The translations under genes were made by a program, and so were the position numbers. Below, one piece after another: positions 5,824 to 13,698 of a DNA stretch of 36,150 nucleotides (position 1 is the first letter of the stretch; each line of letters starts with the position of its first letter). The notes under the pieces are model-generated. The model had not been told where the DNA came from. It searched no databases and saw only the letters and a list, made by a program, of their open reading frames with translations. Origin of the DNA: Candidatus Solibacter usitatus. GTDB lineage: Bacteria > Acidobacteriota > Terriglobia > Bryobacterales > Bryobacteraceae. The DNA lies in assembly GCA_016213245.1 (NCBI GenBank), contig JACRBC010000107.1:1-36150 (forward strand). Direction: 5' to 3'.

Positions 5824-8646
5824 GTGGACGATCTCCTGCGAGTCCGCGGGGCGCGGGTTCATAACCTCAAAAACCTGTCTGTTGACCTGCCTCACAACAA
5901 GTTGACGGTCGTGACGGGCGTGTCGGGGTCCGGCAAGTCGTCCCTGGTGTTCGACACGATCTACGCCGAGGGCCAGCGGCGCTATGTGGAGAGCCTTTCC
6001 GCCTACGCCCGGCAGTTTCTGGACCGCATGGAGAAGCCGGACCTGGACTCCATCGACGGCGTGGCGCCGCCTATCGCCATCCGGCAGAAGAACACCACCC
6101 GCAACCCGCGCTCCACCGTGGCTACGTCGACCGAGATCCACGACTACCTGCGGCTGCTGTTCGCCCGCGCGGGCGAGACGTTCTGCCCGGGTTGCGGCGA
6201 GCGGGTGGACCGGGACACGGTGGACCCGGTGTCGGAGAAGATGCTTGCCCAGAGCGCGGGGTCGAGATGGTATGCACTCTTTCCGGTCACGGCCTTCCAG
6301 CCGGGCGATACGGCCGCACTGCGCGACCACCTGTTCGATCTCAGGAAACGCGGCTTCAGCCGGCTGTTTCAGGCGGGGCGGGTGTTTGAGTTTTCGACGC
6401 CGGAGTCGCTGCTGGAGGTCGATTTTTCGCAGCCGGTTCACGTGCTGGCCGACCGGTTGGTGATGAATCCAGGCCAGAAGCAGCGTATCGTCGACACGGT
6501 GGAGACCTGTTACCGCGAGGCGGGCGAGGTGGTGTTTGAGCAGGCCGGGGAGCCCGATCCGAAGCGGCTGAGGTTCAGCCAACGATTCTGCTGCAACACC
6601 TGCGCGCGCGACTTCATCACGCCGGAGCCGCCGCTGTTCAGCTTCAACAACCCGTACGGCGCCTGCCCCAAGTGCCAGGGATTCGGCAATACGATCGACT
6701 TCGACATGGACATGGTGATACCGGACCCTTCACTATCGCTGGCCGAAGGCGCGGTGCACCCCTGGACCAGGCCCCAGTATGAATCCTACGGCAGGGAGTT
6801 CCGCTCCCGCGCCGGCGGCAGGATCCGCCTGAACACGGCCTACAGCGAGCTCAGCGGCGAGGAGAAGGCGCTGGTTGTGGAGGCCGTGCGCAAGTTCTTC
6901 GCCGAGGTGGAGCGCAAGAAATTCAAGGTGCACGTGCGGGTGTTTCTGAGCCGCTACAGGGGCTATACGGAATGCCGTGACTGCGGCGGGGCGCGGCTTC
7001 GCCCGGAGGCGCTGAACGTCCGGGCGGGCGGCAGGACCATCGCCGAGGTGGCGCGCATGAACATCGGGCAGGCGGTCGACTTCTTCGCCGAGTTGCAACT
7101 GGGCCCGGAGCAGTCGGCGGTGGCCGACAAGGTACTGGTGGAGATCCGGCAGCGGTTGGGGTTCCTGAACGACGTGGGGCTCCACTACCTGACGCTGGAC
7201 CGGCTTTCGTCCACCCTTTCCGGCGGCGAAGCACAGCGCATCCAACTGGCCACCTGTCTCGGATCGCGGCTGGTGGGAGCAACCTACGTTCTTGACGAAC
7301 CATCCATCGGCCTGCACCCGCGCGACACCGGCCGCCTGATCCGGATACTCCAGGAGCTGCGCGACCTCGGCAACACCGTTCTGGTGGTGGAACACGACGC
7401 CGACGTCATGCGCGCCGCCGACCATGTGGTCGACATCGGACCGGGTGCGGGCGAACTGGGCGGACAGGTGACGTTTCAAGGAACTCTGGCCCAGATGCTG
7501 GCCGGCGCTTCAAAACGCGCCGGCTCGCTGACGGCCAGGTACCTGAAGGGCGAGTTGCGGACTTCCCTCAAGACGGAGCGCCGCAAGGTGGACCGGCGCA
7601 GGATGCTGCGCTTCCACGGCTGTCGCGCCAACAACCTGAAGGGTATCGACGTGGAGATTCCGCTGGGTGTCACGGCGGTGGTGACCGGCGTCTCCGGGTC
7701 GGGCAAGTCGACGCTGGTGCACGACGTCATCCACAAGACGCTGGAGTCCCGCTACCGCCGCGATCTCTCCAAAGCAGGCGCTCCGCCGGAGGAGCCCGGG
7801 CTGGGAGAAAAGGTCGAAAAACAGACCTGCCGCAGCGTGGACGGCGCCGGGCTGGTCAGGGAACTGGTCCTGGTCGATCAGTCGCCCATCGGACGAACGC
7901 CGCGCTCGAACCCGGTCACCTACTCCAAGGCCTTCGACCTCATCAGAGAACTCTTCGCTTCGACGCCGGAGGCCCAGCGCCGCGGCTACGCCGCCGGGCA
8001 TTTCTCATTCAATATCGCAGGCGGCCGTTGCGAAGCCTGCCAGGGCGACGGCACCGTCACGGTGGAGATGCAGTTTCTGGCCGACGTGGAGCTGATCTGC
8101 GAGGACTGCCGCGGCACGCGCTACAAGTCGTCGATTCTCGACGTTCACTACCGGGGACTGAACATCCATCAGGTGCTGCAACTGACCATCCGGGAGGCTC
8201 TGGCGTTCTTCGCCGACCAGACAAAGCTGGTTGCCCGCCTGCGGCCGATGGCCGACGTCGGGCTGGGCTACCTGCGGCTGGGCCAGTCGGCCACGACGCT
8301 CTCGGGGGGTGAAGCGCAGCGCGTCAAACTCGCCGCCCACCTCACGCAGGCCGATTCCAAGGGAATCCTCTACCTCTTTGACGAGCCGACCACCGGGCTT
8401 CATTTTGACGACATCGCCAGGTTACTGGACGCGCTCGACCGCCTGGTTCTGAAGGGCGCCAGCCTGCTGATCATCGAGCACAACCTCGAGGTGATCCGCC
8501 ATGCCGACTGGGTAGTCGACCTCGGCCCGGAGGGCGGCGATGCGGGCGGGCACGTCGTCGCGGCAGGCACGCCGGAAGACGTGGCGGCTTGCCCTGACAG
8601 CCACACCGGCCGCTTTCTCAGAGAGCTGTTTTGTACGGCCCTCTAG
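5824..8646 (+). CDS. uvrA: Excinuclease ABC subunit A (UvrA)
   Basis: A 940-residue damage-recognition ATPase of nucleotide-excision repair, the usual UvrA length. It has two ABC modules. The first Walker A is GVSGSGKSS (about residues 32-40) with its signature LSGGEAQRIQLA and Walker B YVLDEPSIGLHPRD. The second Walker A is at about 622-629, with LSGGEAQRVKLA and LFDEPTTGLHFDD. Zinc-binding cysteine pairs are visible in CNTC...CPKC after the first half and in CEAC...CEDC in the second; an additional CPGC occurs near residue 120. The start is GTG 5824, with only a short AGG upstream; the ATG at 5813 is out of frame. It is divergent from mutY. The gene is intact, with no sign of decay. Confidence 0.97.
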   Translation: MDDLLRVRGARVHNLKNLSVDLPHNKLTVVTGVSGSGKSSLVFDTIYAEGQRRYVESLSAYARQFLDRMEKPDLDSIDGVAPPIAIRQKNTTRNPRSTVATSTEIHDYLRLLFARAGETFCPGCGERVDRDTVDPVSEKMLAQSAGSRWYALFPVTAFQPGDTAALRDHLFDLRKRGFSRLFQAGRVFEFSTPESLLEVDFSQPVHVLADRLVMNPGQKQRIVDTVETCYREAGEVVFEQAGEPDPKRLRFSQRFCCNTCARDFITPEPPLFSFNNPYGACPKCQGFGNTIDFDMDMVIPDPSLSLAEGAVHPWTRPQYESYGREFRSRAGGRIRLNTAYSELSGEEKALVVEAVRKFFAEVERKKFKVHVRVFLSRYRGYTECRDCGGARLRPEALNVRAGGRTIAEVARMNIGQAVDFFAELQLGPEQSAVADKVLVEIRQRLGFLNDVGLHYLTLDRLSSTLSGGEAQRIQLATCLGSRLVGATYVLDEPSIGLHPRDTGRLIRILQELRDLGNTVLVVEHDADVMRAADHVVDIGPGAGELGGQVTFQGTLAQMLAGASKRAGSLTARYLKGELRTSLKTERRKVDRRRMLRFHGCRANNLKGIDVEIPLGVTAVVTGVSGSGKSTLVHDVIHKTLESRYRRDLSKAGAPPEEPGLGEKVEKQTCRSVDGAGLVRELVLVDQSPIGRTPRSNPVTYSKAFDLIRELFASTPEAQRRGYAAGHFSFNIAGGRCEACQGDGTVTVEMQFLADVELICEDCRGTRYKSSILDVHYRGLNIHQVLQLTIREALAFFADQTKLVARLRPMADVGLGYLRLGQSATTLSGGEAQRVKLAAHLTQADSKGILYLFDEPTTGLHFDDIARLLDALDRLVLKGASLLIIEHNLEVIRHADWVVDLGPEGGDAGGHVVAAGTPEDVAACPDSHTGRFLRELFCTAL

Positions 8647-8677
8647 TAATCCTATTCTTACTGCTCTATATTGAAAT

Positions 8678-8696
8678 TTGAGCGATCATCGCTCAA
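8678..8696. promoter_or_regulatory. Perfect 9+1+9 palindrome between uvrA and the DUF4143 ATPase
   Basis: TTGAGCGATCATCGCTCAA is a perfect inverted repeat with a single central base. It is flanked by AAAT on the left and TTTT on the right. It could be an operator for the ATPase gene downstream, or, read as RNA (7-bp stem, 5-base loop, then TTTT), a weak terminator for uvrA. The region 8647-8719 is AT-rich for this genome and otherwise empty. Confidence 0.45.
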
Positions 8697-8719
8697 TTTT
8701 CAAGGACAGTGGCACAACA

Positions 8720-9883
8720 GTGTTCTACCAAAGAGCGCGTCTGATCCGTTTGATCCGCCAGACGATCAAGGCCAACCCGGTCACGGCGCTGATCGGCCCG
8801 CGCCAATGCGGGAAGACGACCCTGGCGAGGCAGATCGGCAGGTCGGCCGGCGCCGCCTACTTCGACCTGGAGGACCCCGTCAGCCTGCAGCGCCTGGCCG
8901 AACCGATGACGGCCCTGGATCCGTTGCGCGGCCTGGTGGTGATCGACGAAGTGCAGCGGCGGCCCGACCTCTTCCCGGTCTTGCGCGTCCTGGCCGACCG
9001 GCAGGGACCGGGCTGCCGCTTTCTCATTCTCGGCAGCGCCTCGCCGGAGCTTTTGCGGCAGGGGTCGGAGACCCTCGCCGGGCGCATCGCCTTCGTCGAG
9101 ATGGGCGGCTTCGACATCGAAGAGGCCGACAAACGCGGCCTGAAGAAGCTGTGGTGGCGCGGCGGATTCCCGCGCTCCTACACCGCCGAGAGCGACCAGG
9201 AGAGCCTCGACTGGCGGGCCAACTTCATCCGTACGTTCCTGGAGCGGGACATCCGGGAGTTCGGCGTGCAGGTTCCGCCCCCCACGCTGCGCCGCCTCTG
9301 GATGATGCTGGCGCACTATCACGGGCAGACCTGGAACGCCTCGGAGATCGCCCGTTCGCTCGGCGAGTCGCACACCACCGTCAAGCGGCACCTCGATATC
9401 CTCAGCGGCGCCCTGGTCGTCCGGCAGCTGCAGCCCTGGTTTGAAAACGTCGGCAAGCGGCAAGTGAAGGCGCCGAAGGTCTACATCCGCGACACAGGCC
9501 TGCTGCACAGCCTGCTGGGCGTGGAGTCCTTCCAGGCGCTGGAGGGCCACCCGCGGCTGGGCGCCTCCTGGGAAGGATTCGTCGTCGAAGAGATGTCCAA
9601 GATCGTCGGCGAGCGGAACATGTACTACTGGGCGACTCAGTCGGGGGCCGAACTCGACCTGATGTTCGTCGCCGGAGGCAAGCGCTACGGGCTGGAAGTG
9701 AAGTACGCCGATGCGCCAGGGCTGACCAAGTCGATGCGCATCGCCCGCCAGGACCTCCGCCTGCAGCAGTTGTTCGTCGTCTACCCCGGCGTGCAGACCT
9801 ATGATGCCGGCTCGGGCGTATTCGTCCTGCCCATGGCCCGCCTGCGCCAGGAGCTGGCCTCGAGGCTCGACCTGGCGCGGTAG
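8720..9883 (+). CDS. AAA ATPase with DUF4143 domain
   Basis: A protein of about 387 residues. Walker A is GPRQCGKTT (about residues 26-34), Walker B is LVVIDEVQ, and the sensor-like ILGSASPELL follows, as in AAA_14 ATPases. The C-terminal half carries the DUF4143 features FLERDIREFG, a helix-turn-helix-like stretch (NASEIARSLGESHTTVKRHLDIL), VYIRDTGLLHSLL and the nuclease-like ELDLMFVAGGKRYGLEVK. The last segment resembles a PD-(D/E)xK core (E-x-D ... E-V-K), though activity is unproven. These proteins are widespread, often patchily distributed, and of unknown function. The GTG at 8720 is chosen as start; the in-frame TTG at 8678 would begin inside the palindrome and has no ribosome site. Confidence 0.82.
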   Translation: MFYQRARLIRLIRQTIKANPVTALIGPRQCGKTTLARQIGRSAGAAYFDLEDPVSLQRLAEPMTALDPLRGLVVIDEVQRRPDLFPVLRVLADRQGPGCRFLILGSASPELLRQGSETLAGRIAFVEMGGFDIEEADKRGLKKLWWRGGFPRSYTAESDQESLDWRANFIRTFLERDIREFGVQVPPPTLRRLWMMLAHYHGQTWNASEIARSLGESHTTVKRHLDILSGALVVRQLQPWFENVGKRQVKAPKVYIRDTGLLHSLLGVESFQALEGHPRLGASWEGFVVEEMSKIVGERNMYYWATQSGAELDLMFVAGGKRYGLEVKYADAPGLTKSMRIARQDLRLQQLFVVYPGVQTYDAGSGVFVLPMARLRQELASRLDLAR

Positions 9884-9906
9884 CCCCGGCGCCGGCCGCC
9901 GCCCCC

Positions 9907-9914
9907 GCTAGAAT
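9907..9914 (+). promoter_or_regulatory. GCTAGAAT, -10-like motif before the TPR gene
   Basis: GCTAGAAT contains the -10-like hexamer TAGAAT and ends 9 bases before the ATG at 9924. The same GCTANAAT pattern recurs before several other genes in this window (21870, 24225, and 33042 on the minus strand). No good -35 is visible. Confidence 0.35.
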
Positions 9915-9923
9915 GAAGTTGAG

Positions 9924-11039
9924 ATGATCCGGCTCGCCTCACTCCTCCTGCTGGCCCGCCTGCAGCAGCCCGCCGGTCCGATGGCGGAGGCCTCGGCGCA
10001 CCTCGACGCCGGCCGCTTCGCGCAGGCCATCGATCTGCTCCAGCCGCTGGCCGAGAAGTGGCCGGACGACATCACCGTACGCTTCAACCTGGCGCTGGCC
10101 TACAGCCTGGCGGGGCGCGACGAGGACGCTATCGCCGGCTTCCGCAAGGTCCTGGCGCTCAAGGCCGGCCTGTATGAGGCGCAGCTCAACCTCGGCCGGC
10201 TGCTGGTCAAGTTGGATCGGTTCGCCGAAGCCGCGCCACTGCTGGAAGAGGCCCTGGGCCAGCGGCCTGCCGGCGGCAAGGCCGCCTACCTGCTCGGCCG
10301 CGCCTACGCCGGCGGCGGCCAGTGGACCAAGGCGGTGGCGGCGCTCGAAAAGGCTGTCGAAGTTGATCCCGGCACGGCCGACATCCAACTGGAGCTCGCC
10401 GTCGCCTGCGAAAAGGCGAAGCTGCCCGAAAAGGCCGCGGCGATCTATCGGCGTTTCCCCGACAATGCCGCCGCCCGCGAACGCCTTGGCCTCATCCTGC
10501 TCGATTCGGGCGACGCCGCCGGCGCCATCGAGCATCTGGAAGCGGCGCGATCGAGCAGCCCCTCCCCTGCCCTGCTTTACGCCCTGGCCACCGCCTACCT
10601 GCGCGCCAAACAGCCCGATCAGGCCATCGCCGCCGCCGCCTTGCTGGCCGCCGCCGAGCCCGCCGACATCCGTGTGCGGCTCTTCTACGGCCGGCTGCTG
10701 CGCGATCAGAAGCGCTATGACGACGCCGCACGGCAGTTCGACGCCGCCGTCAAGATCAAGCCGGACTCCGGCGAGGCGTGGAACGAGTTCACGGCCATGC
10801 TCCTCCTGCTCAAGCAGTACGAGCCTGCTTTGGCGGCGCTGGAGCGCGCGCGGCAGCTCAACGGCGAAACGCCGGCCTACCACTACTTCCGCGCCACCAT
10901 GCTCGACGCGCTCCAGCAGCCCAAACCGGCGCTGGAAAGTTACCGGAAGTTCCTCGCTCAAAGCGACGGCAGCCATCCAGACGAGGAGTTCAAGGCCCGG
11001 CATCGGGCCAAGGCCCTCGAAAAGGCGGTGAAGCGATGA
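9924..11039 (+). CDS. Exported tetratricopeptide-repeat protein
   Basis: A 371-residue protein with a short hydrophobic N-terminus (MIRLASLLLLARL) suggesting export. The rest is nearly all helical TPR units, with typical positions such as NLALAYSLAGRDEDAIAGFRK, NLGRLLVKLDRFAEAAPLLEE and LLGRAYAGGGQWTKAVAALEK. I count about nine repeats over residues 20-355. TPR proteins are scaffolds for protein-protein contacts. Its stop overlaps the start of the next gene (ATGA at 11036-11039), so the two are translationally coupled, and a third exported-protein gene follows closely. The binding partner is unknown. Confidence 0.82.
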   Translation: MIRLASLLLLARLQQPAGPMAEASAHLDAGRFAQAIDLLQPLAEKWPDDITVRFNLALAYSLAGRDEDAIAGFRKVLALKAGLYEAQLNLGRLLVKLDRFAEAAPLLEEALGQRPAGGKAAYLLGRAYAGGGQWTKAVAALEKAVEVDPGTADIQLELAVACEKAKLPEKAAAIYRRFPDNAAARERLGLILLDSGDAAGAIEHLEAARSSSPSPALLYALATAYLRAKQPDQAIAAAALLAAAEPADIRVRLFYGRLLRDQKRYDDAARQFDAAVKIKPDSGEAWNEFTAMLLLLKQYEPALAALERARQLNGETPAYHYFRATMLDALQQPKPALESYRKFLAQSDGSHPDEEFKARHRAKALEKAVKR

Positions 11040-11473
11040 TGCGGCGTTCGTTGCTGGCGGCGCTGTTTCTCGTCCCGGCCGCGCCGCTGGCCGGCGGCCT
11101 GCCCGAAGTCAGGCAGGAGCCCGACCCGTTGCGGCGCTTCGAACGGGCGCTGGACCACGCCGATCAGCAGACCAAACTCGCTCGCGATCTGATCAAGTAC
11201 GGGGGCAGCCGCACCGAACTGCTGAAGTCGCTGGACGAGGTCGCGCAGGCGGCCGCGCTGTCACTGGAATCACTGCGGTCCACCGGCAAGCGTCCCTCCA
11301 AGCTCGCCAAGCAGTACAAGAGGGGCGAACTCAAGACGCGGGGGCTGGAAAAACAGCTCTCCGATCTTGCGCTGGCCTTGAGCCTGGATGACCGGCCGGC
11401 CGCTGAAAAGACGAGGGAGCTGGTGTCCACGACGCACGAGGAGTTCCTGCTCGGCGTGATGACCGGCAAGTGA
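11036..11473 (+). CDS. Small exported helical protein, unknown function
   Basis: The frame extends upstream inside the TPR gene, but the sensible start is ATG 11036 (or the adjacent ATG 11039), which overlaps the TPR stop. This gives 145 residues. The first 20 residues (MMRRSLLAALFLVPAAPLAG) are a clear signal peptide. The remainder is polar and strongly helical (for example QQTKLARDLIKYGGSRTELLKSLDEVAQA), with no cysteine or catalytic signature. I do not recognise a family. Its position between two other exported proteins suggests a shared envelope function. Confidence 0.72.
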   Translation: MMRRSLLAALFLVPAAPLAGGLPEVRQEPDPLRRFERALDHADQQTKLARDLIKYGGSRTELLKSLDEVAQAAALSLESLRSTGKRPSKLAKQYKRGELKTRGLEKQLSDLALALSLDDRPAAEKTRELVSTTHEEFLLGVMTGK

Positions 11474-11492
11474 ACGGTCGAGGAGAACCGCC

Positions 11493-12170
11493 ATGAAGCC
11501 CTTCCTGACGCTGACCATGGTCCTGCTGGCCGCGCCGCTGGCGGCCCAGAAGGACTTCCTCACCGCCGACGAGGTCGACCAGATTCGTGAAGTGCAGGAG
11601 CCGAACCTGCGCATCCAGCTCTATCTCAAGTTCGCCCGCCAGCGCATCGACCAGCTCGACCAGCTCTTCGCCAAGCCCAGGACCGGCCGCAGCGGCATGA
11701 TCCACGACCTGCTGGAGCAGTACACCGGCATCATCGAGGCCATCGACACCTACGTTGACAACAGCATCAAGCGCCAGCGGCCGCTCACCTCTCTGGCCGG
11801 CGTGGCCAAGACCCAGCGGGAAATGCTGGCCGAACTCGAAAGGTTCGCCGGCCTGCCTGCGCCCGACAAGGGCCGCTTCCAGTTCGTGCTGGAGCAGGCG
11901 CTGGAAACCACGCGGGACAGCGCCGAGTTGAGCGAGCACGATTTCCGGGAGCGCACCCGCGCCATCGAGTCCAGGGAAGTGGACATCCGCAAGGAGCGCG
12001 AAGAGATGCTCGCGCCCGAGCGCAAAGAGGAGCTCAAGAAAGAGCAGCAGAAGATCGAGGCCGAAAAGCAGGGCGTCGCGCCGGGCAAGAAGAAGCCCTC
12101 GCTGTACAAGCCCGGTGAGAAGCCGGGCGAGAAGCCGGAAGAGAAAAAGACGCCCGGGAAGAAGGACTGA
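11493..12170 (+). CDS. Exported helical protein with Lys/Glu/Pro-rich tail, unknown function
   Basis: A 225-residue protein starting at ATG 11493, 7 bases after GAGGAG, a strong ribosome site. The signal peptide MKPFLTLTMVLLAAPLAAQ ends at a plausible cleavage site. The mature part is helical and highly charged (QLYLKFARQRIDQLDQLF; IESREVDIRKEREEM). It ends in a basic, proline-rich tail built on KPGE units. No family is recognised. Gap to the previous gene is 19 bases, so it belongs to the same transcription unit as the TPR protein. It converges with the AI-2E-family permease with a 2-base gap, with no terminator hairpin between them. Confidence 0.78.
   Translation: MKPFLTLTMVLLAAPLAAQKDFLTADEVDQIREVQEPNLRIQLYLKFARQRIDQLDQLFAKPRTGRSGMIHDLLEQYTGIIEAIDTYVDNSIKRQRPLTSLAGVAKTQREMLAELERFAGLPAPDKGRFQFVLEQALETTRDSAELSEHDFRERTRAIESREVDIRKEREEMLAPERKEELKKEQQKIEAEKQGVAPGKKKPSLYKPGEKPGEKPEEKKTPGKKD
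12108..12143 (+). repeat. Three tandem 12-bp units encoding KPGE-type repeats
   Basis: Within the preceding gene, 12-base units at 12108-12119, 12120-12131 and 12132-12143 encode KPGE, KPGE and KPEE, each beginning AAGCC. Such short tandem units can vary in number by slippage. The tail is basic and disordered. Confidence 0.6.
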
Positions 12171-12172
12171 GC

Positions 12173-13261
12173 CTACGCCTCGGCCGCCGGGAGCGAATCG
12201 GCGGCGGGCTCATCCAGGTACTCCTCGCGCAATATCCGGAACACCGACATCGCCACCGAGAAGATCACCGGGCCGGCGAACAGGCCGATGAATCCAAAGG
12301 CCTGCATGCCGCCCATCAGCGCGAAGAACACCACCAGCGTGTTCATCTCCGTCTTCCCGCTGAGAATCCACGGCCGCAGCAGGTTGTCCGTCATGCCCAC
12401 CGCCAGCACGCCCCACAGCGCCAGGAACAGCGCCTTTCCCCAGGCGCCGTTGAACAGCAGCACCAGCACGCCGGGCGCCCAGATCAGCGCCGGCCCCACG
12501 AGGGGCACGAGCGAGGCGAAGGCCGCCAGCGTCCCCCACATAACCGGCGCGGGGAGGCCCGTGAAGAGGAAGCCCAGGCCGGTCAGCACTCCCTGCGCCG
12601 AACCGACGGCGGCGATTCCGTAGATATTGGCCACGACGGACTGCGTGATAGACCCCATCAGTTCCTCCGTCCGCCCGTGCGGCAAAGGCAGCCAGCGCAC
12701 GATCCCCCGGCGGATCGCATCGCCTTCCAGAAAGAGGAAGAACAGCACGAACAGGCACAACATTCCATCGCCGATGGTGGAGGTCAGATTGCCCAGCAGC
12801 GAACCGCCCCAACGCACCAGGCCCTCACTCCACGACTTGGCCCGGCCGGCGGCCATCGACTTGACGTCCGGGGCCGGCACGCCGGTCCTGGACGCCACCC
12901 ACTGCACGGGTTTGTCCGCCACGTTGCCCAGCCAGGTGCCCCAGCCCCCTTCCTGGGCGCTTTGCTGGGCCAGTTGCGCATAGAAGCTTCGCGCCTCGTT
13001 GACGATCGTCATGCCCAGCATCCCCAAAGGCGCCAGCACCAGCGCCAGCAGGAGAAGCGTCGCCGCCAGCGAGGCCAGAGCCGGCCGCTGGATCCGGGAG
13101 GAGATGCGCTGGAAGGCCGGTTGAAAGGCGATCGCCAGCACAATCGCGAAGAAGATGGGCTCCAGAAACGGCCGCAACAGGACATAGACCAGACCCGCGG
13201 ATCCGGCCGCCAGCGCGAGGAGAACGGCGAGCGCCAGGCGATTGCCGCTTTGAACTGCCAT
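12173..13261 (-). CDS. AI-2E family (PerM/YdiK-like) permease
   Basis: A 362-residue polytopic inner-membrane protein. Two hydrophobic helices at the N-terminus (about 9-30 and 33-45) and a third near 60-85 precede a soluble stretch (about 90-150). Several more helices follow (about 155-180, 210-345). The pattern, and the motifs LVPLVGPALIWAPGVLVLL and PWILSGKTEMNTLVVFFALMGG, match the AI-2E/PerM family. In other bacteria members have been linked to autoinducer-2 export or Na+/H+ antiport, so the substrate here cannot be assigned. The start is 6 bases after the tsaE stop, making it the last gene of the minus-strand run that begins at 18203. Confidence 0.88.
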   Translation of the reverse strand: MAVQSGNRLALAVLLALAAGSAGLVYVLLRPFLEPIFFAIVLAIAFQPAFQRISSRIQRPALASLAATLLLLALVLAPLGMLGMTIVNEARSFYAQLAQQSAQEGGWGTWLGNVADKPVQWVASRTGVPAPDVKSMAAGRAKSWSEGLVRWGGSLLGNLTSTIGDGMLCLFVLFFLFLEGDAIRRGIVRWLPLPHGRTEELMGSITQSVVANIYGIAAVGSAQGVLTGLGFLFTGLPAPVMWGTLAAFASLVPLVGPALIWAPGVLVLLFNGAWGKALFLALWGVLAVGMTDNLLRPWILSGKTEMNTLVVFFALMGGMQAFGFIGLFAGPVIFSVAMSVFRILREEYLDEPAADSLPAAEA

Positions 13262-13266
13262 GGGAT

Positions 13267-13698
13267 TCAGGGTAGCTCAGTCACGCTGATGAGGCGCGAT
13301 TCATCCGGTTGGGGCTCGATGCGGATCTCGATGCGCTCCTCCGGCATCAACTCCGGAAAGCGCTCGGCCCACTCCAGCACCACCACCGCGTCGCGGCTGA
13401 AGACCTCGTCCAACCCAAGGGACTCGACTTCGGCGGCGGTGTCCAGCCGGTAGAGGTCGATGTGCAGCACCTCGCCCATGTCTCCGTACTCGTGGATCAG
13501 CGGGAAAGTGGGGCTGGAGACGTCCTCGGCCCGGGCCGCGCCCAGGCCCTCGGCGATGCCCTTGGCCAGGGTCGTCTTCCCGGCCCCGAGATTGCCGATC
13601 AGCAGAGCGACGCAGGGCCGCGTCCAGCCCGCCGCCAGCCTGGCGCCGAGCGCGATGGTCTCCTCCTCCGTACGGGCGATGTAGCTGCGGCTGTTCAT
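13267..13698 (-). CDS. tsaE: tRNA threonylcarbamoyladenosine biosynthesis ATPase TsaE
   Basis: A 143-residue P-loop ATPase needed, with TsaB and TsaD, to make t6A at position 37 of ANN-decoding tRNAs. Family motifs are all present: Walker A GNLGAGKTTLAKG, SSPTFPLIHEY, HIDLYRL and VLEWAERFPELMPEE. The length is typical. The start ATG overlaps the nnr stop by 4 bases (13695-13698), giving translational coupling. The nnr-tsaE neighbourhood is widely conserved (E. coli yjeF-yjeE). tsaB and tsaD are not in this window. Confidence 0.95.
   Translation of the reverse strand: MNSRSYIARTEEETIALGARLAAGWTRPCVALLIGNLGAGKTTLAKGIAEGLGAARAEDVSSPTFPLIHEYGDMGEVLHIDLYRLDTAAEVESLGLDEVFSRDAVVVLEWAERFPELMPEERIEIRIEPQPDESRLISVTELP

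Noticed and set aside
8678..8719. TTG 8678 as start of the DUF4143 ATPase
   Set aside because: It falls on the first base of a perfect palindrome and has no ribosome site; GTG 8720 gives a normal family N-terminus.
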